Shown piece by piece: positions 36,506-47,879 of a DNA stretch of 64,000 nucleotides. Source of the stretch: Cristatella mucedo (Eukaryota > Bryozoa > Phylactolaemata > Cristatellidae); the NCBI GenBank assembly GCA_009760855.2, contig WPIO01000035.1, positions 2,100,001 through 2,164,000 on the forward strand, in the 5' to 3' direction. The translations under genes were made by a program, and so were the position numbers. Position 1 is the stretch's first letter; each line of letters starts with the position of its first letter. The notes beneath the pieces were generated by a model. That model was not told where the DNA came from and did not search any database. It saw only the letters and a program-made list of their open reading frames with translations.

Positions 36506-37194
36506 AGAGCTAGTTGAGTAATCTCAAGTCCCTTGCTGCATGTTGTGCTGATTGTTTCATATGATACAAACTTTCTAAATTGAATGAAAATTAAACCAAC
36601 TGACCAGTTATCGTCAAACCAAGTGTGACTTAGGCTTTTTAAAATTCATCTTTCAAAGTTAGCTTTACAAGAATATCTCATGTCCCATCAGCGAAAAATC
36701 TAGACTTCCCGTTCCAAAGTGACTTTTTTTATTTGACGACCACACCAGCTCCACAGTAAAGTCTGCCTACTTTCAGCTATATCATGTCAAAATTCGGGCT
36801 TGCTTAGTCAAGGATACTGCATCATCATTGGTGTTGTGTGGCGTACAGTCATGAACTATAACTCACCTCTTGCTAGTCTTCCGGCATTGGCAATTAGGCG
36901 GTTACAATTGGTACCAAACTGTGCAGTTAGGCTTGTACGTCGTGAGCGGCACGGTTGCCCTATTAAACCTGTTGTTACCCTCCTGAACTTTCTTCCAATC
37001 AAGCAGCGCATCGACTCTACTGTCACTCGCTTTGACGTCCCTTCGTTCTCTGGCCACAGACCTGCCTATGAGAATCTGTTCTCTACGAGGCTAGGCGTCG
37101 CACACCCTGCTTTCCTGAACTAATCTGTTTAGGCGAACTTTGTAGGAACCTTAAATCCTGTGAAGACCTTGCCTTTAGTTGCTTTGCTTACAAA

Positions 37195-37372
37195 GCTTGG
37201 AGCCAGAGGCGGAGCAGGAAGACCCTGGGCACAGAGGGAAGGTAATTGCCTCACCCCGTGGACAGAGAGAAGCACCTACATCCCGGGCAAACTTTCCAAA
37301 GCCTGCAGAAGCAAATGACTCTCGAACCCTAGCCTGAATCATTACCCCTAACATGAAAATGCTGGCTCAGCC
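37195..37372. mobile_element. insertion of unknown family inside LINE-A
   Basis: About 175 bases, richer in GC, separate two halves of the conserved LINE-A KAWN motif. The segment matches no other copy here clearly. On the minus strand it contains a B-box-like GGGTTCGAGAG but no convincing A box, so a SINE is possible but not shown. Confidence 0.4.
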
Positions 37373-37479
37373 ACTACCTGGAACATACTCCTGACTGCAC
37401 GAGACTAATACCCTAACTTGACGTTAGAAAAGAAGAGATAAACAATTCCAGTTTATTAGAGCATTTAGTTGTTTTTTTT

Positions 37480-38126
37480 ATTTATACTGTGTGTGTTTAT
37501 GCTTTTTGACACTGTGCAAGAATCCACCAACCGTATTTTACACGTTAAAGCACTATCTTTCTAACCCAAATAATTGTATCATTGCTGACATTGTGCATTT
37601 TAACACTAAACATTTGATAATACTGTGGTTAAAGCATATATTTGAAGTGCTTATAATTGCATTAAGTTTCTTTTTATTAATTGTATTAGCAGCATTGATA
37701 TCAATATTGTATTATTACTAATAATATGAATAATATTATTAAGAATAGGTTGTTTAGTTTAGGTCTTTCAGCCAGCAATTCGTAATTACACGCACACTCA
37801 CAGTCATTATTCTAGATTTGACTTGTAGGACATTTATCAGTCTATATATTTTTTAGACATATTTTCGCAACATGATCAAATTGCTAACCGTTTAGATACG
37901 TGTACATTATTCGCATACTTAGCCATCCAATTTCATGCGATCTACGTAATCCATTAAATATCAATGGCAGTGATTAAGTCACTATTAGGATTAAGGTGCA
38001 CATAAATGTCTACCAGGCCATTTGCTTTTTAAAAAGCACACTTTACTATAAAAATGCTCTAAGACTAACCCTCCAAGATAGAAGTGTAAAAATGCATTGA
38101 TTGGTTTAGCCACACACACAAGCCAC

Positions 38127-38162
<36 letters not shown>

Positions 38163-40370
38163 CATATAATATATATATATATATGGTAAATTGAAGTATT
38201 TTGATAAGCCTTTTTTAGCTGATGCTGATGTGGAATAAATTTGGAGTCATAATATAATAATTTTCTTCGTCGTCATCATCAGAATGCTTAAATCAACCGC
38301 GACCGTGAGTCCTGTTTTATAAATAAGTTAGCGATCATTAATTTTAAAAATGTGCATTCTTGACCGTACTCAGCAATCAGATAGCCACACAACTTCTAAA
38401 TTTCAGTTGTGGCCATATCTATCGAATCTGTATTCATGCAGTGTGTGGACAGGGCATCGCCATCAACATCCTCCTGACTTGTGGATCTTCTTGACTTGAA
38501 TGAATCTCTGCCTAGCTACTTTACATTGAAAACTCTACTGTTCAAACACCTCCGAATGTTCGCCAAAGTAATAAAGGAGAATCAGCTCTCCAGAATCATG
38601 TTGGTTTTTGCTCTGGATTTTTCCTCTACAATCTGCATCTCAACGAACCCCCACCCGACACAACACCCCCCCCAACGCTTGCCGCCCACGCCACCCCGAG
38701 CTCTCACAGACTCCCACCCCCCTAGGTTCAGTGCTGTGCACCGCAGCCCAGGTCTCTGGCCAGCATGGTCCACCGTGTACCAGAGACAGAGCAACAAGCG
38801 CCAATTGGTGATACATCAAGCGTGTGCCGGGAGCGGTCGGTCGGCACTAAGTGGTTGAGCATTAACTCAAAGAAACGACAGTAAAAGAAATGTTGACATT
38901 CTGTGGTAAGTTTTTGATGCCCTGTGGCTTGAAGAGGAAATGGACATTACGATAGTTACTTTGTAGGGCCCTTAATTTATTCACATATTTATTTACGTTG
39001 GACGAAGCTAGAAGAGGTGAAACTTGAGCATCTTAAAGTTAGGTAGAGATTTTTAAGACCAAAGATAATGCTGTTAGTTGTTGACTACCATCACTTACAC
39101 ATGGAAGGATATCTTAGTCGTAATAGCCAAACATAAACTACATCAAAAAGCCAAATGATGCAATCAATCCTTATAGCCAGGCCATACCTCATTCTCGATA
39201 TGATTGACTCACCTTGAAGGGCCAATGCGAATCACCCGCCGCCAGTGGAAAAAACAAAATGACAGACCAGCTATGTGGGTAGTTTTTGGTTGGTCACCGC
39301 CGAAATTATGTCACTCTGAACCCACTCTCTGAATGCATTACGTTTACCCTCGGGCTCAGGCAGAAGTGAGGTGTCCAATTTTCACGACCTGGGTATTGGA
39401 TCAAATTCGGGAGGCGGTCGAAACTTTATTGACAAATGCTGGTGTGGTGATGCCGTGACGGCCTTCTCTGTGTATCATAAATGGGGCTGTGGAGGCAGCC
39501 AACAAAAAATCATGGACATTGAGTCAATGTAAGACTACGATGTATGCATATCTTCCAAAAATTTTAGCGTAAACACGAACTTCTCATTCGTCAAACAAGA
39601 GCTTTCATTTATAATTGTGTTGTCTTTAAAAGACCAAACTTTTGAAAAATCAGATGTAGACAATTTTTAATTTTTGTCTTAAAACAAGGTTGGGAGATAG
39701 CTACTAATTCTCCCACAAATATCCCGTGAAATAACTAGGTGAATTTGCTAAGAGATTGTTGTCGCCTGACTATATAATTTGAAAATAAACCCATTAGATT
39801 TTTTTGGGGCTAACTTTTTAGATATGCAATTGTACTTTTAATAGCAAAAGCAATATCAAGTATTATATCTACAGGAAAAGGTATACTGAGATTGTGGGAC
39901 AAGTGCTCTTCTAAGGTGCTGAGATTCCAAACAGATAGGTGCAGGTGTCAGTCTATGCCAAATTTGCAGTATATCTAGAAATTAGTCAGTCCTCCTTCAG
40001 CCAAGGCAACAAAAGCAGTGCGTGTTTATAGCTTGCTCGCGAAGGCCCACGAAATCTACTTGATCTATTAAATATTTCGACAATCCCTCAGACTGTCTTC
40101 ATTTTAGTACAAAACCCTAACTAAATTGATCCCAATTACAAAGTCTAATTACAAAAGGATCTGCCAATGAACCAAAGCGCGATATGCAAAAGTGCGTTAG
40201 CCAGCACCACGCGCTGGCGAGTTATCCAGCGCTAGCGTATTTGATAGATGAAGTAACCTAACGTACAGAGCTCGAATTGTGTCCCTTCTCCGCTCTGATT
40301 TCTCTGCCAGATCGCACACGGCTGACAATGCGTTTTACGAGCATTTGACTTCACCTGAACACGGCACGAT
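37480..40370. other. stretch without supported gene; C-rich patch at 38.64-38.73 kb
   Basis: Contains the compound microsatellite at 38111-38184 and a strongly C-rich strand at about 38641-38730. The 125-codon frame at 38481-38858 is Pro/His-rich only because of that patch, although SLPSYFTLKTLLFKHLRMF before it faintly recalls a LINE C-terminus. The 76-codon frame at 37491-37721 is hydrophobic and AT-driven. A 7-base perfect inverted repeat (GCGCTGG/CCAGCGC) lies at 40211-40232. Confidence 0.35.
38111..38184. repeat. (CA)n(TA)n compound microsatellite
   Basis: CA tract interrupted once near 38121, passing directly into TA repeats; same layout as at 1600. Confidence 0.95.
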
Positions 40371-40377
40371 TCGGGTC

Positions 40378-40469
40378 CACTATAAACAAAAAAAAAGTCG
40401 AAATCCTAACTGGATTAATTATCTGTGCACTATAAACAAAAAAAATTAAAAGATCTAGCTGATTAATTA
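40378..40469. repeat. ~50-base tandem duplication, two units
   Basis: CACTATAAACAAAAAAA starts at 40378 and again at 40428, and CTGGATTAATTA (about 40410) recurs as CTGATTAATTA (about 40459). The middle parts have diverged, so the duplication is not recent. Confidence 0.7.
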
Positions 40470-41120
40470 GCCTATGGCCAATTATAGGGACAGAAGGAGC
40501 CTTTATGGCTATGCCACCTTACAGTGGCCATAGAGGATCATATTACACAGAATCAGCGACTGAATAGGGTCAGCTAAATCAACCACACAATTGATACCAT
40601 CTACAAATCATACTCATTTATGTTGACAAGGTGAATGATAAATTTTAAGAACAATTTTACAAGCGAAATGACACTGATAAGTCGACTTGTGAAAAATAAG
40701 ACGGTCAATATTACAACCTCTTCATAGATCTTGGGACAATACAACCATCAGAAAGTGCCAAGATGACTGTCTCGGGCGTAGTTCAATGCCGATCTTCCAC
40801 CACTCTTCTTTGTTCTCTGGAAGGGTGGTACCACAGCCTTTACGTTTGATAAATGACACAACAAATCATTCTCTACTCTTTCACACTGAACTGCATAATT
40901 CAGGTATTGATTGGCTACCAATCAGTGTAGTGCGGTTAATATACCGGTGGTAAACTGTGTTGTATGTTTTGCATGAACCCAATGATCACAAGAAGCCAGC
41001 ATTACAAATATTGCTGAAACCAAACCATGAGTGTGACATCGATGTTTTTCTGATTATTAGTCGCCAGAATTTGCCAGTCAGCGCCAGAACGCAATCTCTT
41101 CTAGCGCTTTGTTACAAGCA
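40470..41120. other. stretch without supported feature
   Basis: No family motif seen; the frame at 40957-41145 runs into the LINE-A fragment that follows. Confidence 0.3.
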
Positions 41121-41124
41121 ATGG

Positions 41125-41610
41125 AAATTACATTGTTTCAGGTAATATCATGCTTGATAAACAAACAACAAGAATATATGGTTGGGGTGGCATGCCAGAG
41201 GTCAGCTAATACAATGTGAATGATGGCAGCTTGCACAGTGTCAGCACATCAAGCACAAAGAACAATCACGGGGTTCCCACTAAATGCAAATCAATGGGTG
41301 TGTTTCTTTTAAATGTGGTCAGGATGTTCTGATGCAACCAGACAGGGGTTCCGGCAGGAATTATCTGAACTTAATTTAAGATCCCCAAAGGATTTGAGGT
41401 TCAATGGTAAACAGTTACATTCATGGGTGATGATAGTAGCCTGGTCGAGGCTCAGATCGATGGTAGGCGAGACGTAAAATAGAAGTCACCTAAAAGTGAG
41501 CGACACAACCTTGAGTCAATCGTTATGACTGGGAACCAGTGCTGGGTCAGTGGTGCGATGTGGACTATTGCCAATTGATTTTTAGCATTACGTTGCTTAT
41601 CTCATAGATA
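41125..41610 (-). mobile_element. LINE-A 3' UTR and C-terminal domain
   Basis: Inverted LINE-A from a hairpin-less 3' UTR (CATGCTTGATAAACAAACAA, GGTCAGC) up into coding. On the minus strand it reads SFGDLKLSSDN and, nearer 41560, a decayed LHWFPVITID. Much of the terminal hairpin is gone. Confidence 0.7.
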
Positions 41611-43245
41611 AAGTACCGTTTTTTGTCACGACGGGGCAGCTCGGTTTCGTGCCCTGGTAAATGCGGGATACTACCGTTATGTTACTTCTACATATGCGGG
41701 CAAACCACAGTTGCACGCTAAAAAGGGTGTGTCGAATGTCTTGTATTTCTCCAAACCTACTCTACTATGCAGGCAGAATAATTTTAAACATTAAATACCG
41801 TGTTTTGCGTGCTGCTGGTGACCCTCCTGATTGAATATCAGCAACTTGTGTTTTATTTTAGGGCTGATCGCCTCAAGTAATATGGGTTTGTTTGTCAACG
41901 ATTGATCGCGTGGTTCATTAAGTCAGTATATTTAATATAGGTCAACAACACTATGTGAATAATTGTCACACTATAATGTCTGAGAACATTTCATTCCTGA
42001 ATTCAATACTTGCTAATTGCAGCATTTAGCGATGGCCCAACTGGTAATTTCCCTGCGGTTTATTGTTATATGGAAGATACCTATAAGTCGGTATTTTGAA
42101 TGTGTGTACTTTCTTCGGTTTTGTAAGGGTTTACAGATAAGTGGTTTCTTGGGGGATTATTATATAGCTGTTATCTAAGCCATATAGAGCTAAATTTTGA
42201 GTTTAATAGACATAACTAGAGATATTTCATAGCCTGAACACAAGACTGAATGTCAGTTGCTTACAAGTGATACATGATGGTAGTTCGTGAAAAGATTCAA
42301 TGCTGTTTGCCCACCCGCAGGTACTAAAGCAGCATTACGATTGGCTGAGACCAACGGCCCCAAACCAAAATCAAAACGATGACCTTATGGTTAAACCCAC
42401 GTCTCCATCTTGAATGTAAACCTAGACTGGTGTTAGTATAATAGCAGCCCTCAGATCAGGCTAAGGATGGAAAGCAATGAAAATCTGAGGATATGCTAAA
42501 TTCTTTCACCCTATGTGCTGAGTGCATTTTAAAAGTCAGACGATGTGTCTCTGTGTCAATTTAAGCAGCATGGCAACTTCCTGAGGTTTCAATAATGTTG
42601 TGCTACAGTAATTATCCATTTATTTGATATTGATTAAGCGATGTATGCATTATTGAGCAGTGCCTTGTGGCGAGAAAGGTATGTCATGCACTCGGCAACA
42701 TGCCACCGTGTCGAGTCCTCTCCACTGTAAAACACTTTTCTACATATCAGTACTCAGTTTAATTGTTCATCTATGCTAGTCAAGCGATCGCAGCAATTCA
42801 GATAAGACACATCTTTTATTTCACCATTCAGAATTCAACACAGTTCATCAATTCATTTTGGTGCTCCACAGTCAGGCTTTTCATTAAACCGCCGGATATT
42901 TTTAACTCAACATGTAACTATTTCACCAGCCAAACTCAGATCTGTGAAGAGTCCTTCAGTTTAATTATCCTTGTTTTCACCAAATCTTTGCAGACTAATT
43001 CATAATCCCACTGAATGAGAATATGGATTTTCCAAAACTCCCCTGCTCATCACAAGTAGACTATCAATTGAACTTAGTCTTCAGTAGGTTTATACATGCA
43101 CGATACACGCGCATCTTAATTAACCGATTGACAGCACTTCTTTCCATTCTAAATGGGTTGGGAAAGATATTTTATTTTCTATAACACTAAGAACCTTGAC
43201 GTGTGTGTATTATAAATCAAATTAAACATCATTCTCGTACATTGG
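41611..43245. other. stretch without supported feature
   Basis: An 80-codon frame at 42763-43005 has no recognisable motif; no repeat match. Confidence 0.35.
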
Positions 43246-43249
43246 TATA

Positions 43250-43625
43250 TGCTTGATTGCTTTCATAGGCAAACTCTTTGCCAAGAAACAAGTATGACAA
43301 AAGCTTTGTCTGCAGCATGTCCTAGACTTTTGCAACTCTTGAAACTCAGTGCTGCACATAACGGCATCTCTCTTCTACACTCCGACTGTGGCTCCAATCT
43401 TACCTCTGGTGGTCCTGGGCTGCTGTGCTCACTGGCTCAGCTCTCTCTGACTCTGCTATGGCACCACTTTCTCTTTGTTGTTGAGGCAAGAGTCGCCTTA
43501 TTCTGTGTGTAAAAACACTTGGGCTGAGTATACAAAACTCTCTGCATGTGACATAATCTTATGACTTTATTGAAGGATTCCTGAACAGGAAGTACGTTAC
43601 AGTAAATTTCTAGTAAAGTAATGCA
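43250..43625 (+). mobile_element. LINE-B 3' end fragment, diverged
   Basis: The order of C-terminal segment (CCTAGACTTTTGCAACTCTTG), CACTTTCTCTTTGTTGTTG and a terminal ACGTTACAGTAAA matches 55230-55510. Divergence is high. The 87-codon frame inside is not a separate gene. Confidence 0.45.
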
Positions 43626-43793
43626 CCATCCTCTATAAAGTTGCAGGACTTATACAATACGATATCATCTCTCATGATATCAAAAGGCGTAACTCACTTT
43701 ACAAGGTCATCTAACCAGCCTTCATGGTGGGAGGAGGTATTTTTCTTTAGCATTCAATTGTTTGCACATCATAAATAATAATGCTCCTGTGCT

Positions 43794-43816
43794 CTATATA
43801 TATATATATATATATA
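43794..43816. repeat. (TA)n microsatellite
   Basis: Uninterrupted TA tract of ~23 bases. Confidence 0.95.
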
Positions 43817-43819
43817 ACT

Positions 43820-45095
43820 ATTCAATGGCAACATTCCATGTGAGCTCTTACCATTCAATGAACTCAACTGACAATAAAACAGACTCACTCCAGTTTGTCT
43901 GTATAAAATTACCTGGATGAAAGTTTGGATTTTAATGGCCCCATAAATCTTTTTAAGGCAATTGCTCAGTTTTTAGCTTTGGGATACTGTATTCGGAATC
44001 CCGGTAGCATTGCGAACTGTTTGTATCAGGAGTAAATTTCTCAAAACCACCAAAGCCCATTCAACTGTCTTGATGACTCTTGTCCCAGTCACTGCTATTT
44101 CAAGCGAAGCATTATTGTGTACAGAGGCCACAGAGTTCCCGATGTTATACTTTAACCATAAACTATGCACGCAATATACAAATGTAATACATTTTTCAAC
44201 TTAGAGGAACTTTGCATCGTCTCGGGCATGGTGTATGGCATGCATTGATTGTTGTAATTCAACCTACTTCTTTTTTTTTAGCCAAATACATCAAACGGAC
44301 GAATAACACAGTCACAAATAAAAATAGGTTATTGCTTATGGCAGAGTGCTCTATCAATTATGTTAATGACAGCAATAGATGTGCAATATACAAATGACGC
44401 TTTATTAAAGCAAGCCTCCACAAATATTTCAGTCAGTACTATATTAAAAAGGTTCATTAGTTAGATTACTCAGATGGCCATTAGCAGATGTTCAGAAGCC
44501 ATTGGGTTGCTCAACCTGAGTCCATGTTTTTATGAGTATTGATGACTTCTATCAACTGTACATTTCACAGTCATTTTTAGCTTTGAAAACTTTAGTGTTG
44601 AGAATCCTTCAAGCATTACCCTAGATATACCGCATATTCAGAAAGGAGCCTGTAATATCATTGATATAACTTTGGTAGGGATTTGGGTTCACTGAACATC
44701 CTCTTCCTTTGATCTTTCAGTAAACAACCTATTCCCATATCCAGGAGTCCCGATGATATCACTATTTCATTCAAGCAAATCAGTACTCGAAATGCTTGAA
44801 TCTTGCCAAAATTAACTAAGCGGCGAAACAGACGTTGTTATCCTTTGAAATCGACCAGATCGGATCAATACCTATTTATCTCAGGTGGATAATATCGGAA
44901 TTCAACTTATAGAACTTTAATGCTCCTCCAAGGATAGTACTATGTGTGGAGACAAAATTGCAAGCTCCATTGGTGTTTTAGTTCTCATCTAAAACAAGCT
45001 GTCCTGTGACTTGTAAAACAGCCAAGATTGTAGACAAAAGATTTCAGCTAGGGCATATGAAGCAAACTAGGCTGTGGAAATCAACACTAAAATGA
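43820..45095. other. stretch without supported feature
   Basis: Short opposing frames at 43973-44204 lack motifs. Confidence 0.35.
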
Positions 45096-45099
45096 TAAT

Positions 45100-45175
45100 T
45101 TTCCAATAAGCGCTCTGTAGAGAACTCAATCTCTTTCCAGACAGTTCACACATTCTGCAAACGAAGCGCTTAGTG
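45100..45175 (-). mobile_element. LINE-A 3' terminal hairpin fragment
   Basis: AAGCGCTCTGTAGAGAACTC, then AATCTCTTTCCAGACAGTTC, then TTCTGCAAACG is the inverted, diverged LINE-A end. It lies ~60 bases from a + strand LINE-A piece. Confidence 0.6.
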
Positions 45176-45229
45176 AATGGTTATCTTTTACGATCATCTT
45201 CAACAAAAATAGTGACGTCCGCGGATCCA

Positions 45230-45640
45230 CCACACAACCACCCTTCTCTGAAACACCTTTAACCAGTCAAGCAGCATCGATTTCAAAGTCATCTACTCAC
45301 TTTAGGTCGCCCTTCATTCTTTTTGCCTTGGCTATCTATCAGATTCCCCATGATAAGCTTCATCGGTGCCTTTCAGAATCCATCATTGTCCTCTAACTCA
45401 ACTGAAATCTCAATCCCTATGGAGACCATGCGTATAGTTCATCTGCTTCAAAAAACCTGAAACTCCCCCTAACATCTGCAAACATGCACATCTACTAAGA
45501 AACTAAAGTACTTTCATTAATTACAGCATTAAAAGTGGGACAATACATTTGTCCTTATTTACTTATGCTTGCTGACAATGTGCATGCACTAACATCATGA
45601 AAGCTGATACAGGCATGCTAATAAATTATTCTTTTGTTTA
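45230..45640 (+). mobile_element. LINE-A C-terminal and 3' UTR fragment
   Basis: Follows 12360-12800: the ISKSSTHFRSPFILF-like LSLTFRSL segment, LNSYGDHAYSSSA- and PKTWN-like decayed text, then CAGCATTAAAAGTGGGACAA, CTTGCTGACAATGTGCATGC and the start of the 3' UTR. No terminal hairpin. Many frameshifts. Confidence 0.65.
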
Positions 45641-45644
45641 AATG

Positions 45645-47635
45645 AGCCTTTTCTAATTCGCCCATCGTTCGATACTTCTTTGATCTATCTTTAGCGGAGA
45701 CACAATAGTTGAGCTCTTAGGGTTCGCATCTGTTTCCATCCCCATTTAGCTCATACATCTTGGTATGAGCGAATGAGATAGGCTAATCCAATAAAAAATG
45801 TGTATTTTAGAAAAAGCAAGAAGTAGGAGAAAAAATTGTGTAAAAGGCGATGAGTATGTTGTTAAGATGCTAGTAACACAAGAAGCTCTGAGTTAATACA
45901 AGAACATACTAAACCTCTAGTCCAACAAAAATTTTGAGCTTACATGCCTAGGACCTTTCAAAAATACCAAACATGAAAATGGAATCGGTGCTGACGATTT
46001 CCACCATGAATAAAAGGTTGCTACCGTCATGTACTTACAAGGTTAACCGGAAAACACAGTTACAAATTAGCAACCACTTTTTATAACTGGTGGCTTTGAT
46101 GCTGTTACTATAGTGGTCTTAGGAGCCCCTGAAATGACTTAGCCCCAGCCAACCTGCCTGTAACTGAATCTCTTGAACGCCCGTCCTGAGATCCATTTCT
46201 GGATCAGCTTAAGGAGTATTTCTGCTATATAAGCAATGTGCCCTCAAGGTTGCTCAGATTTTCTGCAAAGTATAGCTCACCTGGGCATCGCAATAACCCT
46301 CTCCTTTTAGTCCATTAGAGTTGATACAACCACTGCAGATCTTTGCTGTGCTGTTCCTATCGAAAGCAATCCAATTAGTCTTGGGATTCAGCTATATATA
46401 TACGATATGTGGTTTGCGCGTGTGCGCGCTCGCGTGCACGTGCGTGTGTGTGTGTGCGTGTGTGTGTGTGTGTGTTGTGTGTGTGTGTGTATTGTGTGGA
46501 AGCCGACTTCGCCTTCTGATTATTCATCCAATTCAACTTATATTCTTGATTTTAAATTGCAATTGCTTTCATTAAATATGATCAACCCATTTACTGCAAA
46601 AATATCAGAGGCAATTTTAAAAGCAGAATGTGAGAACATTGATGTCGTTACCAATGCTTAATGAGTCACAAATGCATCATAACATCGATATTCTCAGGAG
46701 CACCTACCTGCTCTCTCTGTTGAATAGTAGCTAGTTTGATTTCGCACTCAGATTCATTCAACAAATTGCTAGCGAAGAACCTGTAGATGTAAATGATTTT
46801 GAAATTAATCTCTCTCTAACAGTAAGGCAACACATAAAGCTCTACATGTCTTGATCCCTACCTCAATGGTAAACGACAGTTTTTGAAATGTCAAATCAGA
46901 ACGCTGTACCTACAACAATTATTTATAACCCCCTCAAATAGTTTCTTGCATATTTTATGTCGATTAATCGAGATGTTTGCAAGTTAGTAGTTGTAATATT
47001 CATATTGTTTAATTGGATTGTTAACTTTGGCTGCTTGATAAACTTGGCTGAACAGTGAAATTTAGTGAAACATGTTATATATAATTCTGTTTTATTTAAA
47101 AATGTTAACAAATAAGGATATTTCTGAATAATCTAGACATGTAATATGGACTTCAGGTCTGGCGCGTGCTGCGACAGCGGCTCTCTGAGGTTACGAGGTA
47201 GCTGAGTATGGGTGCTACAGGACCTGTTTCTATGAGGTTTGAACGATCAGAGCTCGTGCGAAGAAGCAGCCATGGAATGTTCGCTAGTAAAAAATGCGGA
47301 AGCAGTTCTACAATCAATACAGCATCATCCCATAACAGCGCCCAGGCGCCATCATAGTTCAATGTGCTGCTACAATATTGAACAACTTGGCTGGCCATTT
47401 AACCTGTATTCGGCTCAACTTTACAAAAGAAATCCAGCATCGAAGGTAACCAGTATTATATTAAAAGTAAATCGTATCTCGTTGTATCTCATATTCATTA
47501 AATGCAAGTAGTGCTTTATAGTTTTCTAGACCCCAGGTTCAGAAATGTGAGGTGCTTAGTCTAAGATGTGGTACTCGGTAGCCTGCCAGCCAAGGCTGCA
47601 TTATCGCTTCTGGCTTTACAATGGTAATATACTTC
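45645..47635. other. stretch without supported gene
   Basis: Includes the GT microsatellite at 46416-46495. Overlapping open frames on both strands at 47153-47511 (81 and 90 codons) are somewhat GC-rich but show no family motif. Confidence 0.3.
46416..46495. repeat. (GT)n microsatellite with GC interruptions
   Basis: GT-rich tract with GCGCGCTCGC near its start and one TTG interruption; preceded by a short TATATA. Confidence 0.95.
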
Positions 47636-47639
47636 CCGT

Positions 47640-47810
47640 ATTGCACCCTCAGAGAACGTTTTCTCTTTCTGGGCATAATAACTGCAGCATAGAAACCCCA
47701 CGGCCGAACGATTAGTGGTGGCATGCTCAACGAAAACAGAAACGCTTGTTAGGGGTAACTGCACAGGGTCAGCAGGCATATACAGCCTGACTATTAAAGT
47801 CATGTGTGAA
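47640..47810 (-). mobile_element. LINE-A 3' end, diverged
   Basis: CCCTCAGAGAACG, TCTCTTTCTGGGC, GTTAGGGGTAACTGCACAGG and GTCAGCAGGCAT follow the inverted LINE-A 3' UTR of 34740-34880. The hairpin arm pairing is lost. Confidence 0.7.
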
Positions 47811-47848
47811 TGATATGTGTGATGTTGTTTTTGCAAACAAATACCAAT

Positions 47849-47874
47849 GTGTGTGTGTGTGTGTGTGTGTGTGT
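47849..47874. repeat. (GT)n microsatellite
   Basis: Uninterrupted GT tract of 26 bases beside the LINE-A fragment. Confidence 0.95.
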
Positions 47875-47879
47875 CTACT

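Larger units (their letters stand above)
35630..37475 (+). mobile_element. LINE-A copy split by two later insertions
   Basis: The RT part at 35630-36345 follows 11190-11870 in order (GQENLKEI-like, FADHLKT-like, then YADYT-like near 36320). Homology stops at ~36350, where a SINE is inserted, and resumes at ~36510, running through the C-terminal domain (LFDDHTSSTVKSAYFQ near 36730, AIRRLQLVPNCAVRLVRRE at ~36890-36950). A second interruption lies at 37195-37372, placed between AAAGCTTGG and CTGGAACATACTCC of the PKAWNxL segment. The element is dead (many stops) and is older than both insertions. Confidence 0.75.

Noticed and set aside
38481-38858. 125-codon Pro/His-rich ORF
   Set aside because: Openness is caused by the C-rich patch, and both strands are open there. 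No domain seen.
40211-40232. Short perfect inverted repeat GCGCTGG/CCAGCGC
   Set aside because: A 7-base stem is expected by chance in 64 kb. No terminator or element context.
46321-46661. Two overlapping 84-codon ORFs
   Set aside because: Both run through the GT microsatellite (VCVCVC); the rest has no motif.
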